From positions 1-20,519 of IMG/VR virus record IMGVR_UViG_3300020175_000072: a DNA stretch of 20,519 bases. One strand, written 5' to 3'. Shown here piece by piece: positions 15,311 through 20,519 of the stretch. This stretch comes from a virus. Position 1 is the first letter of the stretch; every line of letters begins with the position of its first letter. The notes beneath the pieces are model-generated. The model ran no database searches. It was given only the letters and a program-made list of their open reading frames with translations, and was not told the origin of the DNA. The position numbers and the translations under genes were made by a program.

Positions 15311-16075
15311 TTAAAATTGGAACAGTGTAACGTCAGTGACCTGATCACTTAATGCTGATCCGTTTGAAAGTGTAAAACTCTGTCCCGCCTCTGTGTACAC
15401 GGGGATTGTTTCAACTGTTGCGTTGAATTCCAAATTTAGATCAGGATCTTTCGCTAGAAGTTGTGCATCGGTGAACGTGCTACTGCCGTCACTGACGAAG
15501 ACTTTGACATTTTGAACAGGTCGCACCGCTGTTTTGCCAGTGAGCCCCATTATTGAAATTGGGTTTTGGTTCAGTTTACTTCCTACTGGTAAGACAGCAC
15601 CACTCGCCGCAATTGAGACTGTTCCTGTTCCGTCTGAAGATATGGTCGCTCCGCCCAGGTCGATTGTTTCCGCGGACAAGTATGCTGTCTGCCATCTACG
15701 TGTTTGTGATCCCAACTGGAACACACCGTCCTGGCTAGGTATTAGATTGCCTGCGATTTCTATGCCTGGGCTAGAATCTTCAGTTGATATCGTTGTGCCT
15801 GCTACTCGTATTCCTTCTATAACAACATTTCCACCACTTGAAGTTAGTGTAAGGTCTGCATTACTTGGTGAAGACAATGTTGACCCTATAGCAGTCAGAT
15901 CCCCGAGACTTGATGAAGACCCTCCTCCTCCAGCAACTGCCGAACCACCCGGTGTTACACCGTCACCAATCCTAAGGCTACCTGTGTCCACGTCCACCGC
16001 TAGGTAGCCGGCTTCTATAATGTGTGTTGATAGATTGTAATCTTTGTAAGATCCTACTAGTTTCCTGAATGCCAT
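15311..16075 (-). CDS. Fibre-like protein with an Mtd-type N-terminal module
   Basis: The 254-residue protein opens with AGYLAVDVDTGSLRIGDGVT (about residues 22-41) followed by PGG, the pattern of the N-terminal trimerisation module found in many phage tropism and fibre proteins (compare LAYDT...LRIGDG-x-TPGG). A Gly/Ser linker (GGGGSSSS) follows. Next comes SPSNADLTLTSSGGNVVIEG, a unit shared with the neighbouring 500- and 988-aa proteins, and LGSQTRRWQTAYLSAETI, common in marine phage fibres. The C-terminus is FTLSNGSALSDQVTDVTLFQ plus F. The start has AAGGAGC in front of it and lies 9 bases from the preceding stop, so it is probably cotranscribed with the 148-aa and 500-aa genes. Confidence 0.7.
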   Translation of the reverse strand: MAFRKLVGSYKDYNLSTHIIEAGYLAVDVDTGSLRIGDGVTPGGSAVAGGGGSSSSLGDLTAIGSTLSSPSNADLTLTSSGGNVVIEGIRVAGTTISTEDSSPGIEIAGNLIPSQDGVFQLGSQTRRWQTAYLSAETIDLGGATISSDGTGTVSIAASGAVLPVGSKLNQNPISIMGLTGKTAVRPVQNVKVFVSDGSSTFTDAQLLAKDPDLNLEFNATVETIPVYTEAGQSFTLSNGSALSDQVTDVTLFQF

Positions 16076-16084
16076 GTACGCTCC

Positions 16085-16531
16085 TTATAGGCCGGATAAT
16101 GTTTTCAATCTCTGAACGAATTCACTCTCTGTCTTTGGTTCCTTGTTCTTCATTGCTTTCGGAACCCCTGGTTGGTCGCCACCGTCCACTGTTTCTGGTT
16201 GTTGCACCAACGGTTCGTCAACCCTTGCTTCTTCGTCTGCGGCTCTCTCGTCTGCGTCCTGTTGTATGTTTGAGAACTGTCCGAGGTCCTTGCCTGCTTC
16301 CTGTTTCTTTAATTCTAATTCTTGTTGTGGTGGGAAAACTGTTGCCACTGTGTTTGGATCGTCTGTTGCAACCTTGCCTGGGTTGTCGCTATTGTCCGTT
16401 GCTGGCTTTTCTGTTTTATCATCAGCGTCTGCTACTGATACACCCTTGGCACCCATCAGTTGGTTCAGGAGTGCTTCGTCTTCTTTGTCTGGGATGGCCT
16501 TTATGTTGATGTCGATCTCTTTATATCTCAT
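16085..16531 (-). CDS. Small acidic, probably disordered protein, unknown function
   Basis: The 148-residue protein (MRYKEIDINIKAIPDKEDE...) is rich in Asp, Glu, Gln, Pro and Ala with almost no aromatic residues beyond the first few, so it is probably largely unfolded. The C-terminus SEFVQRLKTLSGL could form a short amphipathic helix. It sits between two fibre-like genes, 9 bases after the previous stop and 9 before the next start, in what looks like one transcript; an AGGG lies upstream of its ATG. It might be a linker, adaptor or assembly factor for fibres, but nothing in the sequence proves this. Confidence 0.65.
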   Translation of the reverse strand: MRYKEIDINIKAIPDKEDEALLNQLMGAKGVSVADADDKTEKPATDNSDNPGKVATDDPNTVATVFPPQQELELKKQEAGKDLGQFSNIQQDADERAADEEARVDEPLVQQPETVDGGDQPGVPKAMKNKEPKTESEFVQRLKTLSGL

Positions 16532-16540
16532 CTATGATCC

Positions 16541-18043
16541 CTATGCATTTACAGTTGTGTTTTGTTGTGCCAGAACAATCCAACCAGTGGATTGATAGAG
16601 CATTGTCATTGTGTCACCCACATCGTCGAATGTGATGCTTGTGCCGTTTAAAAAACTTGCTGGAGTAACAGTAGCATTGCCGCCGTCTGTCTTCAATGTG
16701 ATAATTTTAATCTGTCCTTCTGTGCCATTCGCTAATGAAAAGTTCTGGACTCCAGTTGTTATTAGTTGTGTTACTGTCTCTGTCAAACTTATGACCTCTG
16801 TGCTACCTGAGCCAGTAAGCGTTTGCACACCATTGATCAGTCCGTTAGCAGTCAAAGTGCCTGTGACATTTGTTGTGCCGTCAACAACCAAACCTTCATT
16901 TACGTTGATTGTGGACGAATCAGCGGCAGATAAACTTGTGCCATTGATTGTTATTCCGCCTGCAACAACGTTTCCTGAACCGTTGGCGCTGATTACTAGG
17001 TCTGCGTCAGAGGCATTCGTTGTGATTTCGTTGTCTTTGATCCTCACAAAGTCGATGTCTGACTGTCCTGTGATTGCAACGAATCCAACTGTGGTTAGAT
17101 TTGCAGTTGTTAGGGTGCCTGAGAAGTTACCTGTGCCATCAACCACTAACCCTTCGTTGATATTGATTATAGACGAATCATCTGCTGATAGTGTTGTGCC
17201 AACCACCCTGATACCTGAAGCAACAACGGCTCCAGTACCACCCGGACTCAAATTGAGATCTGCGTTTGAACTAGTGGACACGACGTTATCATTTATTGTT
17301 ATGCCGTCAAATGTACTAGAGCCAGTCGCTGTGAATCCAACGGCGTCTATCTGTCCTGAACTTGAAATGTCAGCGGTTTCTGTGTCGCCACCTGTCACAA
17401 TCAAGCCACCAGTCGCTGTAACTTTGCCGGTTCCTGCTGTGCTTAAAACTAAGGCGTCGTTTGATCTGCTTGCCTTTATCTCGTTGTCAACTATAGTGAC
17501 TCCTTCTATGTCGGCCTGTCCTGTGACAGTAAGTGTTCCATTAGTGGTCAATGCCGCTGTCGTAAGTGTACCTGAAAAATTTCCTGTTCCATCAACTACT
17601 AATGCTTCATTTATGTTGATTGCAGTTGAATCTGAACTATCTAGTGTAGTTCCGTTTACTCTTATAGCACCCAATAGCACATCACCTGTACCACTTGGTT
17701 GTATGCTTATGTCTGCGTTTGAACCATTTGAACTTATAACGTTTGTCGTCAAACTGTTTGCTGTTATATCAGTGGCTGTTACATTGCCGCTGAATATTGC
17801 GTTGCCGCCTTCGCTCATGTCTAACTGTAACGCAGTGATTGTAGCAGAAGAATCCAATCCTTTGAACAGTATGTCATTGTTGTCGCCCATCGACTTGATC
17901 ACCAAGTCTGAAGTAACCCTGCTTATCCTACCAAATTCTGTGCCACCGTCCTGTAGTTTTACATCGGCGTTGTCCGCGTCAAGTATGATATCTCCGACTG
18001 CGTCAATTGTTAAATGGTTTGATGTTCTAATAGTTTTTGACAT
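16541..18043 (-). CDS. Fibre-like structural protein with repeated NEGLVVDGT modules
   Basis: The 500-residue protein carries three related modules beginning near residues 127, 278 and 364: a GIRV-x-GTTL strand, an ADDSS turn, ININEGLVVDGTGNFSGTLT and (twice) a TGQ-[AS]-DI segment. Between them are SNADLNLSPGGTGAV units also seen in its neighbours. The C-terminal ~80 residues (ETVTQLITTGVQNFSLANGT onwards, with ITFDDVGDTMTMLYQSTGWI) form a compact beta domain common at the ends of marine phage fibres. The first 70 residues (DGGTEFGRI...NDILFKGLDS) look like a collagen-free beta shaft. A CATAAATA box ends 6 nt before the ATG and there is no Shine-Dalgarno, so the mRNA would be almost leaderless. 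First gene of the fibre operon. Confidence 0.7.
   Translation of the reverse strand: MSKTIRTSNHLTIDAVGDIILDADNADVKLQDGGTEFGRISRVTSDLVIKSMGDNNDILFKGLDSSATITALQLDMSEGGNAIFSGNVTATDITANSLTTNVISSNGSNADISIQPSGTGDVLLGAIRVNGTTLDSSDSTAININEALVVDGTGNFSGTLTTAALTTNGTLTVTGQADIEGVTIVDNEIKASRSNDALVLSTAGTGKVTATGGLIVTGGDTETADISSSGQIDAVGFTATGSSTFDGITINDNVVSTSSNADLNLSPGGTGAVVASGIRVVGTTLSADDSSIININEGLVVDGTGNFSGTLTTANLTTVGFVAITGQSDIDFVRIKDNEITTNASDADLVISANGSGNVVAGGITINGTSLSAADSSTINVNEGLVVDGTTNVTGTLTANGLINGVQTLTGSGSTEVISLTETVTQLITTGVQNFSLANGTEGQIKIITLKTDGGNATVTPASFLNGTSITFDDVGDTMTMLYQSTGWIVLAQQNTTVNA
16860..17665 (-). repeat. Three diverged fibre modules within the 500-aa gene
   Basis: Modules start near 17665, 17212 and 16954 on the minus strand. 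Each encodes the order GTTL/GTSL, DSS, NEGLVVDGT (NEALVVDGT in the first). Spacing is 151 and 86 residues, so they are not strict tandem repeats. Confidence 0.7.
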
Positions 18044-18049
18044 TTGCAG

Positions 18050-18057
18050 TATTTATG
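18050..18057 (-). promoter_or_regulatory. Late-type box CATAAATA for the fibre operon
   Basis: CATAAATA is followed by six bases (CTGCAA) and the ATG at 18043. With T4-like spacing +1 is one base before the start codon. No Shine-Dalgarno is visible. Confidence 0.6.
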
Positions 18058-18065
18058 TTGTGAAT

Positions 18066-18086
18066 GGGGGAGTGTAAAACTCCCCC
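18066..18086. other. Strong GC hairpin without a U run
   Basis: GGGGGAGT, a 5-nt loop and ACTCCCCC form a perfect 8-bp stem between the 148-aa structural gene and the fibre operon promoter. On the minus strand no U tract follows, so it is not a classic terminator; it could protect the 3' end of the upstream mRNA or mark a processing site. Confidence 0.6.
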
Positions 18087-18104
18087 AAAAAGCACGTATT
18101 TGTA

Positions 18105-18551
18105 TTATCTAACGTCGATGTTCGCTTTGCCAGAATCCTGACCTTCGTCAGTGCCCTCTGCTTTAAGCGTGTACGGTTTAGAACCTGTTGTACCATCTGC
18201 TTGTACATAGTGTACTGTGTTATTAAAGAACTTACTTACGTAAGCGACTGTTGAGTCATCTAAAATAACTTGTACGCAGAATTGTCCTAAGCCACTTGCG
18301 TCGTCGTTTGCAAGTGAACCTGGAGCAACTGCTCTAAGTTGCATAACAACTTCAGTTGAATCTTCCAAGTGAATCTTGAATAAATTAGATCCTCTCTGTG
18401 ATACAATGTAAGCCACTGTTGAATCAACTTTTGATCCACCGAATGGTCTGTAAGCCGTTACTGCAAGGTTACCAGATAATGTTGAAGCGTGTTCTGAACC
18501 TGTGTGAAATCCGGTTCCGCTCATTTTACTTGATTTAATTGGTCTTCCCAT
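18105..18551 (-). CDS. Virion structural protein (MGRP-type), probably abundant
   Basis: The 148-residue protein starts MGRPIKSSKMSGTGF and contains AYIVSQRGSNLFKIHLEDST and VILDDSTVAYVSKFFNNTVH, ending TLKAEGTDEGQDSGKANIDV plus R. Small proteins beginning MGRP with an IVRQRGS-like strand are familiar to me from T4-like marine phages, where they occur among virion genes; the precise role (for example capsid decoration or fibre attachment) is unknown. The start is supported by an AAAGGAGA Shine-Dalgarno 7 nt before the ATG. That element lies inside a 14-bp perfect palindrome, part of a structured leader of about 96 nt after a late-type box. This leader is the longest in the window. Confidence 0.7.
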   Translation of the reverse strand: MGRPIKSSKMSGTGFHTGSEHASTLSGNLAVTAYRPFGGSKVDSTVAYIVSQRGSNLFKIHLEDSTEVVMQLRAVAPGSLANDDASGLGQFCVQVILDDSTVAYVSKFFNNTVHYVQADGTTGSKPYTLKAEGTDEGQDSGKANIDVR

Positions 18552-18558
18552 TTGTTTT

Positions 18559-18610
18559 CTCCTTTAAAGGAGTCCAATCCCAGTTCTCCTGGGTACGCGG
18601 TTGTATCCGC
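18559..18610 (-). promoter_or_regulatory. Structured 5' leader with three hairpins, one holding the Shine-Dalgarno
   Basis: In minus-strand RNA order: GCGG-(6 nt)-CCGC at 18610-18597, CCCAG-(GAGAA)-CTGGG at 18593-18579, and the perfect palindrome CTCCTTTAAAGGAG at 18572-18559. The last includes the AAAGGAG ribosome binding site, which would be paired in the folded form. This could regulate translation or protect the mRNA 5' region. Confidence 0.6.
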
Positions 18611-18652
18611 ATAAGTCTTTCGCATAATGCAAAAGCACGTTTGAACTGTGTG

Positions 18653-18660
18653 TATTTATT
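18653..18660 (-). promoter_or_regulatory. Late-type box AATAAATA for the MGRP-type gene
   Basis: AATAAATA on the minus strand with a predicted +1 near 18647, about 96 nt before the ATG at 18551. It follows the terminator at 18682-18733. Confidence 0.6.
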
Positions 18661-18681
18661 ATTACTTGAGATGTGTAAAGT

Positions 18682-18733
18682 GCAAAGAAAAAGGGTGATG
18701 TGATACAATCCATAAATTAATCACACCACCCTT
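18682..18733 (-). terminator. Rho-independent terminator after the membrane protein gene
   Basis: The minus strand reads AAGGGTGGTGTGAT, a 15-nt loop, then ATCACATCACCCTT followed by TTTCTTT. The 14-bp stem is complete in RNA with one G-U pair; the plus strand has an A-C mismatch there. It ends the transcript of the 77-aa gene. Confidence 0.8.
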
Positions 18734-18762
18734 GAGGTTTACGTATATTCTAGATTTTTATA

Positions 18763-18996
18763 TTATTTTCTGTTGTAGATATGATATAAAATCCAAACTG
18801 CTACCAATCCGATCAAACCTTGATCTGAAAAGCCTTGCAGTACGCCCTGGACGTTCCCGATTACAGAAACGTTTGGCCAGAACGGAATACCTTGACCATT
18901 GAAAAGGATCTCTAAAACGATTCCTAATGCGATTAAACTTACACCGACATCAGCAATACCTTTTGCCCATCCTTTTATTTTGTTAAGATAATCCAT
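18763..18996 (-). CDS. Small two-helix membrane protein, unknown function
   Basis: The 77-residue protein has a short charged N-terminus (MDYLNKIKGWAKG), a hydrophobic segment at about residues 15-33 (ADVGVSLIALGIVLEILF), a loop with IPFWPNVSVIGNVQG, a second hydrophobic segment at about 58-74 (GLIGLVAVWILYHIY) and a basic end NRK. No signal peptide is seen. I recall close relatives next to capsid genes in marine T4-like phages, always uncharacterised. A holin-like role is conceivable from size and topology but unsupported. The GGGAGGT Shine-Dalgarno is strong. It lies between an FkbM-type methyltransferase and a structural gene, and has its own terminator. Confidence 0.75.
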   Translation of the reverse strand: MDYLNKIKGWAKGIADVGVSLIALGIVLEILFNGQGIPFWPNVSVIGNVQGVLQGFSDQGLIGLVAVWILYHIYNRK

Positions 18997-19020
18997 GTTT
19001 GGACCTCCCTTTGTTGTTAT

Positions 19021-19034
19021 GATTCTTGCGAATC
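19021..19034 (-). promoter_or_regulatory. 5' stem-loop with a GCAA tetraloop
   Basis: GATTC-GCAA-GAATC on the minus strand lies in the leader of the 77-aa membrane protein. If transcription starts near 19036 from the CCTAAATA box, the hairpin is at the very 5' end of the mRNA, where it could slow decay. Confidence 0.5.
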
Positions 19035-19041
19035 GTAATTT

Positions 19042-19049
19042 TATTTAGG
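19042..19049 (-). promoter_or_regulatory. Possible late-like box CCTAAATA
   Basis: It keeps the TAAATA core but differs in the first two bases. It lies about 46 nt before the ATG of the membrane protein gene in an intergenic gap. No better promoter is visible here. Confidence 0.35.
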
Positions 19050-19118
19050 TACCTAGTATGAAAGTAAAGTTACCTTATTTGGTCTGCGGTTAGTATGACC
19101 GGTGAAAAAAAATGTTAA

Positions 19119-19700
19119 CTACGCCGTTTTCTTGAAGGTCCAAACTTGATCTGGCCATTTTTTGGTTACACGTGTCATGCCAAGATCAAATAAAAAATTT
19201 TTTATATCTAACTTTGTTCTGCCATATCTTTCTCCTGATTTGTTTCCTTCGACCTGGATCCATGGTCTGTTTCTTAGAATTGTATCCTTCGCACCTTCTA
19301 GGACAGGAAGTTCATAACCTTCTGCATCAATTTTTATAATGTCAACGTTGTCAAACTGAAAAGAATCTAAAGTTTTTATTTCGATGTCTCCATTTTGACC
19401 ACTTACGTGATATGTGCCTGAGTGGTCGGCACACTGCATTGACACACTGCCTTGCCGGTCTCCAAGAGCCATGTTATGTATTGTGCAATTTTGTAATTTG
19501 CCCACATTGTTCATTAACTTAGGTAAAATATCTTTGTTGGGCTCAAATATTTCCACGCTCGTGGCCTTGTCATGCCACCATATGCTCCATGGCCCCCACC
19601 ATGCACCAATATCAATTATTTTCCTAATAGGGTTGTCTTTGACATAATGATAGAGTAGATCATAATTTCCGTTCTTATCCAGGAAGTCGTATTGCAACAT
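19119..19700 (-). CDS. FkbM-type SAM-dependent methyltransferase
   Basis: The 193-residue protein shows the class I methyltransferase plan. Motif I is IIDIGAWWGPWS (28-39), with EIFEPN (50-55) carrying the acidic residue that normally binds the SAM ribose. IKTLDSF then VDIIKIDAEGYELPVLEGA (about 119-137) is the hallmark of the FkbM family, whose members methylate sugars or other small hydroxyl groups. The target in this phage is unknown; it might modify a glycan, the virion or a host surface sugar. It sits between gp23 and a membrane protein, beyond the gp23 terminator, with its own TGTAAATA box 5 nt before the ATG and no Shine-Dalgarno. It is about the minimal domain, with no glycosyltransferase partner in the window. 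Confidence 0.85.
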   Translation of the reverse strand: MLQYDFLDKNGNYDLLYHYVKDNPIRKIIDIGAWWGPWSIWWHDKATSVEIFEPNKDILPKLMNNVGKLQNCTIHNMALGDRQGSVSMQCADHSGTYHVSGQNGDIEIKTLDSFQFDNVDIIKIDAEGYELPVLEGAKDTILRNRPWIQVEGNKSGERYGRTKLDIKNFLFDLGMTRVTKKWPDQVWTFKKTA

Positions 19701-19705
19701 ACAAT

Positions 19706-19713
19706 TATTTACA
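19706..19713 (-). promoter_or_regulatory. Late-like box TGTAAATA, leaderless geometry
   Basis: TGTAAATA, then ATTGT and the ATG at 19700. The 5-nt spacing repeats that at 849, 7017 and 5084. One base differs from the consensus. Confidence 0.6.
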
Positions 19714-19727
19714 GGAATTTAAGTCAT

Positions 19728-19757
19728 AAAAAAAGGGCGACCGGAGCCGCCCCTTTT
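19728..19757 (-). terminator. Rho-independent terminator after gp23
   Basis: The minus strand reads GGGCGGC-TCCG-GTCGCCC followed by seven T. The C(UCCG)G loop belongs to the stable UNCG class. As in the 10115 terminator, a G-U pair next to the loop-closing pair becomes A-C on the other strand. It separates the capsid gene from the methyltransferase gene. Confidence 0.85.
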
Positions 19758-19779
19758 CGAAATAAAAATAAACCTTGGC

Positions 19780-20519
19780 TTATTTGAATTTTAAGTTTGT
19801 TCCGCTGTTCATTCCTACTAATCCTACGTAGTCTGCCGCGTTACCTAGTGAAGATGCAGTGTTCGTTAATTCAACGTAACCGTATCTTGTTAGGAAACCA
19901 ACAACTGGTTCGAATGTAGCCGGATCTAGTACAACACCAGAAGACATTAAAGGAATGTAAGGACAATAGAACGCTGGTGCGTCTGCCTCACTTGCTCCTT
20001 TGTAACCAACTAGTACGTCTGTACCGTCTGAAGCGTAAGCGTCAACGTAAACTCTCATAGCGCCGTTTAATGTACCAACAAATTTAGTGTTAGTAGGTGC
20101 TTCGAAAGTACCTTCAGTTGTTCTTGCGAACGCTGAAGTTGATGCTGATTGAAGAACTGTTAAAGCAGTTGGAGATACTACAGCGTAGTTTCCAGCTCCT
20201 CTTCTTGTTCTTGTTGCGATTTGGTTAGCAACTCTGTTGATAAGAACAGCCAATGCCGCGTGTTCATCACCTACGAATGTTGCAGTACCTGACACAGCCG
20301 CTTGGTCAAAAGTCTCACTAGCCGTTCCAGCCAATGTTCTTAATGAACCAATTACTTCTTGGTCGATCTCAGCAGTAATCTCTTGAGCTAATGCCGCCAT
20401 GATTTCCGCTTCTACATCGATACCTTGCTGTGCTTGAGCATCTTGAGCCGCTTCAAACGTCCATCTAGCACTTAATTTTCTAGATTTCGCTTCAACCGGT
20501 TGTTTCAAGATCTGGATTG
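19780..20519 (-). CDS. 23: Major capsid protein gp23 (C-terminal part, 5' end outside window)
   Basis: The frame is open to the right window edge, so the N-terminus is missing; about 246 residues are present and the first visible Met-like start (TTG) is not the real start. Family stretches are EAKSRKLSARWTFEAAQD, GIDVEAEIMAALAQEITAEI and DQEVI at the left, GAMRVYVDAYASDGTDVLVG then YKG in the middle, and YCPYIPLMSSGVVLDPATFE with FLTRYGYVELTN near the end, matching VYIDQYA/YKGPNE/YYAPYVAL/MGFKTRYG of T4 gp23. The protein forms the hexamers of the head. A strong terminator follows 23 bases after the stop, as expected for the most highly expressed late gene. Confidence 0.93.
   Translation of the reverse strand, partial: IQILKQPVEAKSRKLSARWTFEAAQDAQAQQGIDVEAEIMAALAQEITAEIDQEVIGSLRTLAGTASETFDQAAVSGTATFVGDEHAALAVLINRVANQIATRTRRGAGNYAVVSPTALTVLQSASTSAFARTTEGTFEAPTNTKFVGTLNGAMRVYVDAYASDGTDVLVGYKGASEADAPAFYCPYIPLMSSGVVLDPATFEPVVGFLTRYGYVELTNTASSLGNAADYVGLVGMNSGTNLKFK

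Noticed and set aside
13259-15352. Three plus-strand frames (213, 275, 196 codons) opposite the 988-aa gene
   Set aside because: They mirror the internal duplication of the real gene and have no independent start signals.
16611-18077. 488-codon plus-strand frame opposite the 500-aa fibre gene
   Set aside because: Same antisense shadow effect; no ribosome binding site or recognisable protein features.
20506-20508. TTG at 20508 as the start of the capsid gene
   Set aside because: The frame remains open to the window edge and the known gp23 continues well upstream; this is simply an internal Leu codon.

Overview
The window is a piece of a lytic T4-like myovirus genome, most like the T4-related phages of marine bacteria. 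Almost everything in it is a virion gene. The clearest anchors are a major capsid protein (gp23) at the right edge, a contractile tail sheath (gp18) and tail tube (gp19) on the left, a gp13-like neck protein, a gp15-like tail-completion protein and a T4 gene 1-type dNMP kinase. TAAATA-type boxes resembling the T4 late promoter consensus TATAAATA precede most genes. The host cannot be fixed from this stretch. There are no photosynthesis genes and I saw no tRNA. Assignments rest on recognised protein motifs and remembered family patterns, not on a database search.

Layout from left to right. 1-843 (-) is a partial tail-tube-like structural protein. 920-1546 (-) is gp19 and 1570-4980 (-) is a very long gp18. 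5097-5456 (+) is a degenerate HNH zinc protein whose 3' end overlaps the convergent dNMP kinase (5370-6023, -). 6036-6218 (-) is a small charged protein. gp13 (6250-7011, -) and a structural protein (7055-8224, +) diverge from a tiny shared promoter region. The plus-strand run continues with a gp15-like protein (8227-9669) and a Nudix hydrolase (9685-10113). From 10169 to 18043 (-) there is a block of fibre-like, repeat-rich proteins (678, 988, 254 and 500 aa) plus a small acidic protein. To their right are a 148-aa structural protein (18105-18551), a two-helix membrane protein (18763-18996), an FkbM-type methyltransferase (19119-19700) and the C-terminal part of gp23 (19780-20519).

How it works together: gp18, gp19 and the tube-like protein would build the contractile tail; the gp13-like and gp15-like proteins would close the neck and sheath; the four fibre-like proteins probably form surface or tail appendages. 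The dNMP kinase and the Nudix enzyme serve nucleotide metabolism and carry sigma70-type promoters, unlike the structural genes. No stretch longer than 300 bases lacks a gene. The largest gaps (4981-5096, 18552-18762, 18997-19118) hold promoters, leaders and terminators.

The most notable signal is regulatory. At four genes (843, 7011, 19700 on the minus strand; 5097 on the plus strand) a late-type box sits exactly 5 nt before the ATG, so with T4-like spacing transcription would start on the A of the start codon. The dNMP kinase and Nudix genes show the same geometry with sigma70 -35/-10 elements. This suggests widespread leaderless mRNAs in this phage.
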